A stretch of 64,000 nt of DNA from Hoeflea sp. 108 (lineage in GTDB: Bacteria; Pseudomonadota; Alphaproteobacteria; Rhizobiales; Rhizobiaceae). Made by a program: the position numbers and the translations under genes. Under the pieces are notes generated by a model. The model was given only the letters and a program-made list of their open reading frames with translations. It did no database searches and was not told the DNA's origin. How positions within the stretch are numbered: the stretch's first letter is position 1; the number at the start of each line of letters is the position of its first letter. This document shows, one piece after another, positions 54,635 to 62,556 of the stretch. The stretch lies in the NCBI RefSeq assembly GCF_000372965.1, contig NZ_KB890024.1:496001-560000 (forward strand). Reading direction: 5' to 3'.

Positions 54635-55609
54635 TCAGCGTTTGTAGCCGTCCAGCCGGGCCAGCAGCGCCGATTTCGTCTTCCGGTCGACAAAGGCCGC
54701 CTCGATAGCCGTCCGCGTTGTTGCCATCAGCGCCTTGTCGTCCATGCCGAAATGCTCTGTCGCGATGTCATATTCGCGCTTCAGGCTGGTCCAGAAATAG
54801 GGCGGATCATCGGAGTTCAACGTCACCTTGCAGCCAGCGTCGCGCAGCTTGCGGAAGGGGTGCTCGCCAAAACTATCGAACACCTTCAGCGCGATGTTCG
54901 ACCCGGGGCAAATCTCCAGCACGATGCCTTCGTCGGCGATGCGCTTGACCAGGTCGGGGTTCTCGATGGCGCGCACGCCATGGCCGATGCGCGACGGCCT
55001 GATGTGGTCGAGTGCGGCCGCAACACTTTCCCAGCCCAGCAGCTCGCCGGCATGGATGGTGATGCCGAGGCCCGCCTCGCGGGCGATCTCGAAGGCACGC
55101 ACATAATCCTCGAAGTCGCCCATGCGCTCGTCGCCGGCAACACCGAAGCCGGTCACCAGCGGATGGTTGCACTTGGCCGCGAAACGCGCCGCCGCCTCGA
55201 TCGATTCGACACCGACATGGCGCACGCCGGTGACGATCATGCGGCCTTCGATGCCGGTCTTGGCCCTGGCCCGCTCCATGCCTTCGCCGAGCGCGTCGGT
55301 ATAGGCCTTGGGCGACAGGCCCGCCTTGATGGCGTGGTCGGGCGAGGTGAACACTTCGGAGTAGATCGCCCCATCGCGGGCAAGGCTGGTGAGATAATGT
55401 TCCGACAGCCGCGCATAGTCCTCTTCGGTGCGGAACAGGTCGGCGGCAAAGTCGTAGGCTGCCAGGAACGAGGTGAAATCGTTCCAGACGAAAGTCCCGT
55501 TCTGGATGAACGGCGTGGGGTCCTTGTCGTATTTCTGCGCCTGGCGGATCACCAGTTCAGGCGCCGCCGCACCTTCTATGTGACAGTGCAGCTCGGCTTT
55601 CAAAGGCAT
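54635..55609 (-). CDS. add: Adenosine deaminase
   Basis: A 324-residue adenosine deaminase (adenosine to inosine, or the related adenine/aminodeoxyfutalosine group). The zinc ligands H8 and H10 lie in AELHCHIEG; GVAGDERM, ITIHAGELLG, RIGHGVRAIENPDL and TLNSDDPPYF give the remaining ligands and the catalytic glutamate. Inosine would feed the purine phosphorylase encoded at 48772. It is divergent from ubiE. Confidence 0.93.
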   Translation of the reverse strand: MPLKAELHCHIEGAAAPELVIRQAQKYDKDPTPFIQNGTFVWNDFTSFLAAYDFAADLFRTEEDYARLSEHYLTSLARDGAIYSEVFTSPDHAIKAGLSPKAYTDALGEGMERARAKTGIEGRMIVTGVRHVGVESIEAAARFAAKCNHPLVTGFGVAGDERMGDFEDYVRAFEIAREAGLGITIHAGELLGWESVAAALDHIRPSRIGHGVRAIENPDLVKRIADEGIVLEICPGSNIALKVFDSFGEHPFRKLRDAGCKVTLNSDDPPYFWTSLKREYDIATEHFGMDDKALMATTRTAIEAAFVDRKTKSALLARLDGYKR

Positions 55610-55719
55610 ATGGTCTTCCTCGTCATGTCGGCGCGGGCGCGGCTGAAAACCGCGCCTCAGACAATAGCGCCGGCTGGTGTGATCGGCTATGGTCCCGCCG
55701 GATTTGATTGGACAAGAAA

Positions 55720-56496
55720 ATGTCAGAACAACGGACGACCGCCGCCGGCGGCATGGAAACTTCGTATGGTTTCCGCAATGTCGGCGAGAGTGAGAAGCAA
55801 GGCCTGGTCAACGAGGTCTTCCACAAGGTCGCCAACCGCTATGACGTGATGAACGACCTGATGTCCGCCGGCATGCACCGCGTCTGGAAGGACGGGCTGG
55901 TCGCCTGGCTCAATCCGCCGCGCCGTGCAGGCTGGAAGGTGCTCGACGTGGCCGGCGGCACCGGCGACATTGCCTTCCGCATCGTCGAGGCCTCGCATGA
56001 CAACGCCCATGCGACCGTGCTCGACATCAACGGGTCGATGCTGGCTGTCGGGCGCGAGCGCGCTGAAAAGCGCGGCCTGGCGCAAAAGACCGATTTCGTC
56101 GAGGCCAATGCCGAGGAACTGCCCTTCGCCGACGAGACCTTCGACGCCTACACGGTCGCCTTCGGTATCCGCAACGTGCCGCGCATCGACGTCGCGCTTT
56201 CGGAAGCCTATCGCGTGCTCAAGCCCGGCGGCCGCATCATGGTCCTCGAATTCTCCGAGGTCGACATGCCGCTGCTCGACAAGGTCTACGAGGCCTGGTC
56301 GTTCAACGCCATTCCGCGCATCGGCCAGGCCGTGACGGGCGACGGCGAGCCTTATGCCTATCTCGTCGAATCGATCCGCAAGTTCCCCAACCAGCAGAAC
56401 TTCGCGGCAATGATGACCAATGCCGGTTTCGACCGCGTCACCTTCCGCAACTATTCCGGCGGCATCGCGGCCCTCCACTCGGGCTGGAAGCTTTGA
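55720..56496 (+). CDS. ubiE: Ubiquinone/menaquinone biosynthesis C-methyltransferase
   Basis: A 258-residue SAM-dependent methyltransferase UbiE. Motif I is DVAGGTGDIAFR near residues 78-89, with TSYGFRNV and NDLMSAGMHRVWKD before it and the family string AFGIRNVPRID and LKPGGRIMVLEFSE after it. It methylates the quinone ring at C-2 of 2-octaprenyl-6-methoxy-benzoquinol type precursors. ATG at 55720 begins MSEQRTT; a TTG four codons upstream is less likely. ubiB follows 13 bases later. Confidence 0.95.
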   Translation: MSEQRTTAAGGMETSYGFRNVGESEKQGLVNEVFHKVANRYDVMNDLMSAGMHRVWKDGLVAWLNPPRRAGWKVLDVAGGTGDIAFRIVEASHDNAHATVLDINGSMLAVGRERAEKRGLAQKTDFVEANAEELPFADETFDAYTVAFGIRNVPRIDVALSEAYRVLKPGGRIMVLEFSEVDMPLLDKVYEAWSFNAIPRIGQAVTGDGEPYAYLVESIRKFPNQQNFAAMMTNAGFDRVTFRNYSGGIAALHSGWKL

Positions 56497-56509
56497 CGGA
56501 CGGCGCGCG

Positions 56510-58084
56510 ATGAGCAGTATCGGGGCGTCTTTCCGGCTCGCGCGGGCGGGCTGGGTTCTGGTGCGTGAGGGCGTGGTCGCGGCTCTGCCGGGCGACCAGC
56601 TGTCGGGCCTGCCGAAATTCGGCTGGCGCGTGGCCAGGTTGCTCACACGTCGCCGGGCCCGCAAAAGCGTCCGCAGCGACCGGCTGGCCAATGCCGTTGC
56701 CCGGCTCGGTCCGTCCTATGTCAAGCTCGGCCAGTTCCTGGCGACCCGTCCCGACGTCGTCGGCGACCAGATCGCGCTTGACCTGGCGCTGCTGCAGGAC
56801 AGCATGGCGACCTTCCCGATGGCGGAAGCGGTCGAGGCCATCGAAGGCTCGCTCGGCCGCAAGGTCGCCGATCTCTACACCAGCATCGACGCCCCGGTGG
56901 CAGCCGCTTCGATCGCCCAGGTTCACCCCGCCGAGGTCGCCACTCCGAACGGTCCCCGCAAGGTCGCCGTCAAGGTCATCCGCCCCGGTGTGCGCCGCCG
57001 CTTCTTCCAGGATCTAGAGAGTTACTTCCTCGCCGCCCGGCTGCAGGAACGTTTCGTCCCGTCGAGCCGCCGGCTGCGTCCGGTCGAGATCACCGAGACG
57101 ATGGCCCAGACCACCAAGATCGAGATGGATTTCCGTCTCGAGGCGGCCGCCTATTCCGAACTCGGCGAAAACACCAAGGACGATCCGGGCTTCCGCGTGC
57201 CGGAGGTCGACTGGGAGCGCACCGGCCGCGATGTGCTCACCATGGAGTGGATCGACGGCGTCAAGCTAAACGATATCGAAGGGCTGCGCGCCGGGGGCTA
57301 CGATCTCAAGGCGATTGCCGCAACGCTGGTCCAGTCGTTCCTCAGGCATACGCTGCGCGACGGCTTCTTCCATGCCGACATGCACCCGGGCAACATGTTC
57401 GTCGATGCCAATGGCGACATCGTCGCCGTCGATCTCGGCATCTCCGGCCGCCTCGGCAAGAAGGAGCAGCGTTTCCTCGCCGAGATCCTCTACGGCTTCA
57501 TCACCCGCAACTACATGCGCGTCGCCGAGGTGCATTTCGAGGCCGGCTACGTGCCGCGCCACCACAATGTCGCGGCCTTCGCCCAGGCCATCCGTGCCAT
57601 TGGCGAGCCGATCCATGGCCAGCCGGCCGAAACCATCTCGATGGCCAAGCTTTTGACCCTGCTGTTCGAGGTCACCGAGTTGTTCGACATGCAGACGCGG
57701 CCCGAACTGGTGCTGCTGCAGAAGACCATGGTCGTGGTCGAAGGCGTTGCCCGCACGCTCGACCCGGCCTTCAATATGTGGAAGACGGCCGAGCCGGTGG
57801 TCGGCAACTGGATCGCAGGCAATCTCGGCCCGCGCGGTCTGCTGATCGACGCACGCGACGGCGTCGGCGCCTTGCTGTCGCTCGCTCGTCAGGCCCCTGA
57901 TCTCTCCGCCCGCGCCGAGCGCCTGTCGCGCGAGATTGACGCCATGGCCGAAAATGGCCTGCGCTTCGATGAGGCGACGGCGCGTGCCATCGGCAAGGCC
58001 GAAGCCCGCCACACCCGCTCCGGCCGCATCGCTCTGTGGGTCATGGCGCTGACGCTGGTCTACATCGCCTGGCAACTGCTCTGA
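56510..58084 (+). CDS. ubiB: Ubiquinone biosynthesis regulatory protein kinase-like UbiB
   Basis: A 524-residue UbiB of the ABC1/ADCK atypical kinase family, needed for ubiquinone synthesis. The KxGQ motif (KLGQFLATRPDV) is near residue 72, the alanine-rich loop AAASIAQVHPAEV near 138, and HADMHPGNMFV plus VDLGISGRLG give the catalytic and metal loops. A single C-terminal membrane helix (IALWVMALTLVYIAWQLL) anchors it. Co-transcribed with ubiE. Confidence 0.95.
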   Translation: MSSIGASFRLARAGWVLVREGVVAALPGDQLSGLPKFGWRVARLLTRRRARKSVRSDRLANAVARLGPSYVKLGQFLATRPDVVGDQIALDLALLQDSMATFPMAEAVEAIEGSLGRKVADLYTSIDAPVAAASIAQVHPAEVATPNGPRKVAVKVIRPGVRRRFFQDLESYFLAARLQERFVPSSRRLRPVEITETMAQTTKIEMDFRLEAAAYSELGENTKDDPGFRVPEVDWERTGRDVLTMEWIDGVKLNDIEGLRAGGYDLKAIAATLVQSFLRHTLRDGFFHADMHPGNMFVDANGDIVAVDLGISGRLGKKEQRFLAEILYGFITRNYMRVAEVHFEAGYVPRHHNVAAFAQAIRAIGEPIHGQPAETISMAKLLTLLFEVTELFDMQTRPELVLLQKTMVVVEGVARTLDPAFNMWKTAEPVVGNWIAGNLGPRGLLIDARDGVGALLSLARQAPDLSARAERLSREIDAMAENGLRFDEATARAIGKAEARHTRSGRIALWVMALTLVYIAWQLL

Positions 58085-58090
58085 TTGGGC

Positions 58091-58139
58091 ATGACAGCAT
58101 TGCCAGCAATGCTGTCATTGAATGCGCTGTCATTGAATG
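58091..58139. repeat. Long palindrome fused to a tandem repeat
   Basis: ATGACAGCATTGC and GCAATGCTGTCAT are perfect 13-base arms around CA (58091-58118). The right arm is also part of a tandem duplication: GCTGTCATTGAATG occurs at 58111-58124 and again at 58126-58139. It starts seven bases after ubiB. No T-run follows, so a plain terminator is unlikely; it may be a recombination scar or a repeat element. Confidence 0.6.
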
Positions 58140-58182
58140 GATTGTCCGTCGGCGATATCTCTAGGGTAAGCTAGGAGCCACG

Positions 58183-58325
58183 CATCGCCGCTTCGGACGC
58201 GGTTCGGGGCTAATCTCAACGACTGTTTCGCCTATGCGCTGGCAAAAACCCGGATCCTGCGGCTGCTTTTCAAGAGCGACGATTTCATCCATACCGACAT
58301 CGAGCCGGCGCTGAAGCCGGTCTGA
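58183..58325 (+). pseudogene. C-terminal remnant of a VapC-type PIN-domain toxin
   Basis: The frame ending TGA at 58323-58325 reads ANLNDCFAYALAKT, then LLFKSDDFIHTDIEPAL, which matches the C-terminus of VapC ribonuclease toxins (NFGDCFAYALAK...LLFKGDDF..TDI). RFGRG, the segment normally just upstream, is present in a different frame, so the gene is frameshifted as well as truncated; the PIN-domain N-terminus and any antitoxin are missing. It ends nine bases before coaBC and follows the palindrome/tandem repeat. Confidence 0.65.
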
Positions 58326-58334
58326 GGGCCAAGC

Positions 58335-59552
58335 ATGTTCCTTTCCGGCAAGCGCATCCTGCTTATCATCGGCGGCGGCATCGCGGCCTACAAGTCGCTC
58401 GACCTGATCCGCAGGCTGCGCGAGCGCGGCGCATCGGTCCGGGCGGTCATGACGTCTGCCGCCCAGGAGTTCATCACGCCTCTGTCGGTTGGCGCACTCA
58501 CCGCCGACCACGTCTTCACCGATCTCTTCGACCGCCAGGACGAGCAGGATGTCGGCCACATCAGGCTGGCGCGCGACGCGGACCTGATCGTCGTTGCGCC
58601 CGCTACCGCCGACTTGATGGCCAAACTCGCCAACGGCCATGCCTCCGACCTCGCCTCCGCCGTGCTGCTCGCCACAGACAAGAAGGTGCTGTTTGCGCCG
58701 GCCATGAACCCGCGTATGTGGTCGAACCCGGCGACGCGCCGCAACCGTGCCACGCTGGAAAAGGACGGTATCCATTTCATCGGCCCGATGAAGGGCGAGA
58801 TGGCCGAGAACAACGAAGCAGGCGAGGGCCGCATGGCCGAACCGCTGCAGATCGTCGGCGCCATTGAGGAACTGCTTGACATCAGGCCGAAGCCCTTGTC
58901 GGGCCGCAAGATCATCATCACTTCGGGTCCGACGCACGAGCCCATCGACCCCGTGCGCTACATAGCCAACCGCTCGTCAGGCAAGCAGGGACACGCGCTT
59001 GCCGCCTCGCTCGCCAGGCTCGGCGCCGATGTCCGCCTCGTCTCCGGCCCGGTCACCATTCTCGATCCCGCCGGGGTCAAGACAGTCCATGTCGAGAGCG
59101 CGCGCGAGATGCGCGACGCCGTCGAGCAACTGTTGCCGGCCGATGCCGCCATCTTCGTTGCCGCCGTCGCCGATTGGCGCACCGCAGCCTCCGCTGACGA
59201 AAAGATCAAGAAGGTGGCAGGCGAGGGGCCGCCGGCGCTGCAGATGGTCGAGAACCCCGACATCCTTGCCGGCATCGGCCATCACGCCAGGCGGCCGTAC
59301 CTTGTCGTCGGCTTCGCCGCCGAGACCCAGGACGTGCTCAGGAACGCGCAGGCCAAGCTCGCCAGGAAGGGCGCCGATTTCATCGTCGCCAACGATGTCA
59401 GCCACGAGGGCGGCGTCATGGGCGGCGACCGCAACCGGGTGAAGATCGTGAGCAAATCAGGCGTCGACGAATGGCCCGATTTGCCCAAGGAAGAGGTCGC
59501 CGAGCGTCTTGCACAACTGATCGCCGACAGGCTCCGCACCGTCACCGTCTGA
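58335..59552 (+). CDS. coaBC: Bifunctional phosphopantothenoylcysteine decarboxylase/phosphopantothenate-cysteine ligase, cysteine-free
   Basis: A 405-residue CoaBC of coenzyme A synthesis. The CoaC flavoprotein half (residues about 1-180) has GKRILLIIGGGIAAYKSLD, APATADLMAKLANG and APAMNPRMW; the CoaB half has ITSGPTHEPIDPVRYIANRS, SSGKQGHALA and VGFAAET. Where the E. coli decarboxylase has its catalytic ACG cysteine, this protein reads GEMAENNEAGEGRMAEP, and the whole protein contains no cysteine. The start is ATG at 58335 after a VapC remnant. Confidence 0.93.
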   Translation: MFLSGKRILLIIGGGIAAYKSLDLIRRLRERGASVRAVMTSAAQEFITPLSVGALTADHVFTDLFDRQDEQDVGHIRLARDADLIVVAPATADLMAKLANGHASDLASAVLLATDKKVLFAPAMNPRMWSNPATRRNRATLEKDGIHFIGPMKGEMAENNEAGEGRMAEPLQIVGAIEELLDIRPKPLSGRKIIITSGPTHEPIDPVRYIANRSSGKQGHALAASLARLGADVRLVSGPVTILDPAGVKTVHVESAREMRDAVEQLLPADAAIFVAAVADWRTAASADEKIKKVAGEGPPALQMVENPDILAGIGHHARRPYLVVGFAAETQDVLRNAQAKLARKGADFIVANDVSHEGGVMGGDRNRVKIVSKSGVDEWPDLPKEEVAERLAQLIADRLRTVTV

Positions 59553-59669
59553 CCAAACGTTGCGCTGCCCCATCGCGGCGGCGAACATAGTGTTCACCGG
59601 ATGGTGGCTTGGCCGCCTTGCCCGCGCGTGCGAGGGGAGGGCCGACCACCATCTGGAGTTTTCTACGAC

Positions 59670-60275
59670 ATGAAGCTTTTCTATATGCCCGGCGCCTGTT
59701 CGCTGGCTCCGCACATCGTTGCCAACGAAGTCGGCATCGACCTCGAGCTCGTCAAGGTCGACGGTAAGACCAAGACCACCGAAACCCAGCAGGATTTCCT
59801 CGTCACCAACCCCAATGGCTACGTGCCGGCGCTGGTTCTCGGCGACGGCGAGCTGATGACCGAATCCTCCGTGCTGGTGCAGTACCTCGCCGACCAGAAG
59901 CCAGAGAGCGGCCTGATGCCCAAGGCCGGCGACATGGCGCGCTACCGCGTCCAGCAGTGGCTGGCCTTCGTCGCCACCGAGCTGCACAAGGTCTTCGGCG
60001 CCTTCTTCAAGCCCAACACGCCCGACGCCACCAAGGAAATCAACCGCGAGCTGCTGGCCAGGCGCCTCGCTTATGTCGACGGCAAGCTCGACGGCCGCGC
60101 CTACCTGATGGGCGATGCCTTCACCGCGGCTGATGCCTATCTCTGGACGATCCTCGGCTGGGCCAAGCATGTCGGCATCGACCTCTCGTCCTTCGCCAAC
60201 ATCCAGCGCTACATTGGCACCGTGGCGGCCCGCCCGGCAGTGCAGAAGGCGCTGCGCGCCGAAGGCCTGGCCTGA
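59670..60275 (+). CDS. Glutathione S-transferase, beta-class-like
   Basis: A 201-residue glutathione S-transferase. The N-terminal thioredoxin-like domain has KLFYMPGACSLAPHIVANE with the beta-class cysteine C10, NPNGYVPALVLGDGELMTES gives the cis-proline and gamma-glutamyl contacts, and the helical domain includes FTAADAYLWTILGW. It conjugates glutathione to electrophiles or reduces peroxides. The start at 59670 gives the standard N-terminus. Confidence 0.93.
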   Translation: MKLFYMPGACSLAPHIVANEVGIDLELVKVDGKTKTTETQQDFLVTNPNGYVPALVLGDGELMTESSVLVQYLADQKPESGLMPKAGDMARYRVQQWLAFVATELHKVFGAFFKPNTPDATKEINRELLARRLAYVDGKLDGRAYLMGDAFTAADAYLWTILGWAKHVGIDLSSFANIQRYIGTVAARPAVQKALRAEGLA

Positions 60276-60288
60276 ACCCGGCCTGACT

Positions 60289-60314
60289 GTTGCCGTCTCG
60301 CCTGAGGCGGCAAC
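60289..60314 (+). other. Stem-loop after GST gene
   Basis: GTTGCCG and CGGCAAC pair across a 12-base loop 14 bases past the stop. It stands in front of the stronger terminator at 60333 and may add to it. Confidence 0.4.
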
Positions 60315-60332
60315 CTCATACCTGATGACCAG

Positions 60333-60369
60333 ACGGCCCTCCGGCACCCGCCAGAGGGCCGTTTTCTTT
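60333..60369 (+). terminator. Factor-independent terminator
   Basis: ACGGCCCTC and GAGGGCCGT form a nine-base stem, followed directly by TTTTCTTT. It ends the GST transcript and insulates the kdp genes. The remaining 175 bases up to the next small gene show no coding signal. Confidence 0.8.
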
Positions 60370-60544
60370 ATGCAATTCCTATTTCTTTGGTTCCGCCGCG
60401 CTCTCGAACCTTAATGCGGTTCTGCCCCAGATTCTCCCTGACATCGACAGTTCTGCCGACGACGCCCGCACCGCTGGCGTCGTCGCGTCGTGCATCGACT
60501 TAACGCCCGGCCTGCCGGGACGATTTCAGGAAAGGACCCCGGAG

Positions 60545-60625
60545 ATGGACATCTTCGTACTCGCCATAGGCGTCGTCTTCTTCGCCATGTGCTTCGCCTA
60601 CGTCAAAGCCTGCGACATCCTCTGA
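60545..60625 (+). CDS. 26-residue membrane peptide upstream of kdpF
   Basis: ATG at 60545, with AAAGGACCCCGGAG before it, opens a 26-codon gene: one hydrophobic helix (FVLAIGVVFFAMCFAYV) ending KACDIL. Small proteins of this shape, a single helix with an ending like (A/C)CDxL, recur just ahead of kdpF in many bacteria, so this is probably a real accessory peptide of the Kdp potassium transporter. Function not established. Confidence 0.65.
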   Translation: MDIFVLAIGVVFFAMCFAYVKACDIL

Positions 60626-60669
60626 GCATCGGCCCGAAAATCGCAAACGATTTTCGGAAAGCACGATGC
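60626..60669. repeat. Palindromic repeat element in the kdp leader
   Basis: CCGAAAATCG-CAAA-CGATTTTCGG (60634-60657) is a perfect ten-base-arm hairpin, nested in an outer GCATCG/CGATGC pair (60626-60631, 60664-60669). Elements with a CGAAAATCG...CGATTTTCGG core are, as I recall, widespread dispersed intergenic palindromes in rhizobial genomes. It lies immediately after the 26-residue gene and 26 bases before kdpF, so it could also affect kdp message stability. Confidence 0.6.
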
Positions 60670-60695
60670 GCAAATTCAACAAGCGAGAGCGTCCG

Positions 60696-60785
60696 ATGTT
60701 GTTCGATTACATTCTCGGTGGTGCAGTGACCGTGTTCCTGCTCGCCTACCTGACCTACGCGCTCATCCGCCCTGAACGGTTCTGA
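60696..60785 (+). CDS. kdpF: Potassium-transporting ATPase subunit KdpF
   Basis: A 29-residue single-helix peptide (MLFDYILGGAVTVFLLAYL, then YALIRPERF), matching KdpF in length and in the C-terminal LIRPERF typical of the family. It stabilises the KdpABC complex in the inner membrane. kdpA starts 34 bases downstream. Confidence 0.9.
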   Translation: MLFDYILGGAVTVFLLAYLTYALIRPERF

Positions 60786-60819
60786 AGACCGTCCCGCGCA
60801 TGTTCGGAAAGCATTTGTC

Positions 60820-62523
60820 ATGACAATCAATGGCTGGATACAGATCCTCGTCTTCTGTGGGATCATCATTTTGCTCGTGAAGCCGCTCGGCGGTTACATG
60901 TACCGCGTCTTCAGCGGCGAGCGCACGTTCCTCTCCCCCATCCTCGGCCCTGTCGAGCGTCTGCTCTATGGCCTCGCCGGCACCAGCGAGCGCGAGGACC
61001 AGCATTGGACCGGCTACGCCGCGGCTATGCTGGCCTTCAATGTCGCCGGTTTCCTGCTGCTCTACATGTTGCAGCGCATCCAGGGCGACCTGCCGTTCAA
61101 TCCAGCCGGCATGACCGCTGTCCCGCCTGAGTTGTCCTTCAACACCGCCGTCAGTTTCGTCACCAACACCAATTGGCAGAACTACGGCGGCGAAAGCACC
61201 ATGTCCTACCTGGTGCAGATGGCCGGCCTGACCGTACAGAACTTCGTCTCCGCCGCTACCGGCATCGCCATCGGCATGGCGCTGATCCGCGGCTTCGCCC
61301 GTGCCTCGGGCAAGTCGATCGGCAATTTCTGGGTCGATCTCGTAAGAGCCACGCTTTACGTGCTCCTGCCGCTCTGTATCGCACTCACGCTCGCCTATGT
61401 CTGGCTCGGCGTGCCGCAGACCACCGGCGCCTATGTCACCGCAACCACTGTCGAAGGTGCCCAGCAGACCATCGCGCTCGGACCGGTCGCCTCGCAGCTC
61501 GCCATCAAGATGCTCGGCACCAATGGTGGTGGCTTCTTTAACGCCAACTCGGCGCACCCGTTCGAAAACCCCGACGCCATTTCCAACTTCCTCCAGATGG
61601 TTTCGATCTTCGCGCTTGGTGCAGCGCTGACCAATGTCTTCGGCCGCATGGTCGGAAATCAGCGCCAAGGTTGGGCGATCTTTGCCACCATGGGCATCCT
61701 GTTTCTGGCCGGCGTCGTCGTCACCTACTGGGCCGAGGCTGCCGGCAATCCGCTCGTCCATGCGCTCGGCATCGACGGCGGCAACATGGAAGGCAAGGAA
61801 GTCCGCTTCGGCATCGCCTTGTCGTCGCTCTTCGCCGTCGTCACCACGGCGGCCTCCTGTGGTGCGGTCAACGCCATGCACGGCTCGTTCACCGCGCTCG
61901 GCGGCATGATCCCGCTCATCAACATGGAGCTCGGCGAAGTTATCGTCGGCGGCGTCGGCGCCGGCTTCTACGGCATCCTGATGTTCGTCATCATCGCCAT
62001 CTTCGTCGCTGGCCTGATGGTTGGCCGCACGCCCGAATATCTCGGCAAGAAGATCGAGGCCAAGGAGGTCAAGATGGCCGTGCTTGCCATCCTGTGCCTG
62101 CCGCTTGCCATGCTCGGCTTCACCGCGATTGCAGTGCTGATCCCCAGCGCCGTGGCGTCCGTCGGCACACCCGGCCCGCACGGCTTCTCCGAGATCCTCT
62201 ATGCCTACACCTCGGGTGCAGCCAACAACGGCTCGGCCTTCGGCGGCCTCACCGGCAACACGCCCTGGTACAACATCACCATTGGCCTCGCCATGCTGAT
62301 GGGCCGCTTTCTGGTCATCATCCCGGCACTTGCCATTGCCGGTTCGCTGGTCACCAAGAAGACGGTTCCCGCTTCCGCCGGCACCTTCCCGACCGACAGC
62401 ACGCTGTTCGTCGGCCTGCTCGCCGGTGTCATCCTCATCGTCGGTGGCCTCACCTTCTTCCCGGCGCTCGCCGTCGGCCCGATCGTCGAACACCTCGCCA
62501 TGATCGTCGGCCAGGTTTTCTGA
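60820..62523 (+). CDS. kdpA: Potassium-transporting ATPase subunit KdpA
   Basis: A 567-residue KdpA, the potassium-binding channel-like subunit with ten transmembrane helices. The four selectivity-filter loops are visible: TNTNWQNYGGEST, LGTNGGGFFNANSAHPFENP, TTAASCGAVNAMHGSF and SGAANNGSAFGG. It works with KdpB to pump potassium at low external concentration. Start MTINGWIQIL is typical. kdpB follows after 33 bases with CGGAG as ribosome-binding site. Confidence 0.97.
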   Translation: MTINGWIQILVFCGIIILLVKPLGGYMYRVFSGERTFLSPILGPVERLLYGLAGTSEREDQHWTGYAAAMLAFNVAGFLLLYMLQRIQGDLPFNPAGMTAVPPELSFNTAVSFVTNTNWQNYGGESTMSYLVQMAGLTVQNFVSAATGIAIGMALIRGFARASGKSIGNFWVDLVRATLYVLLPLCIALTLAYVWLGVPQTTGAYVTATTVEGAQQTIALGPVASQLAIKMLGTNGGGFFNANSAHPFENPDAISNFLQMVSIFALGAALTNVFGRMVGNQRQGWAIFATMGILFLAGVVVTYWAEAAGNPLVHALGIDGGNMEGKEVRFGIALSSLFAVVTTAASCGAVNAMHGSFTALGGMIPLINMELGEVIVGGVGAGFYGILMFVIIAIFVAGLMVGRTPEYLGKKIEAKEVKMAVLAILCLPLAMLGFTAIAVLIPSAVASVGTPGPHGFSEILYAYTSGAANNGSAFGGLTGNTPWYNITIGLAMLMGRFLVIIPALAIAGSLVTKKTVPASAGTFPTDSTLFVGLLAGVILIVGGLTFFPALAVGPIVEHLAMIVGQVF

Positions 62524-62556
62524 AGCGGTCGCCAGAGAAAAATACGGAGTCTCAAC

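Noticed and set aside
58091..58139. CRISPR array
   Set aside because: Only two 14-base direct repeats with a single-base gap and an overlapping palindrome; no spacers and no cas genes anywhere in the window.
58183..58325. An active VapC toxin gene
   Set aside because: Only the C-terminal third is recognisable, the frame is broken and no antitoxin gene precedes it.
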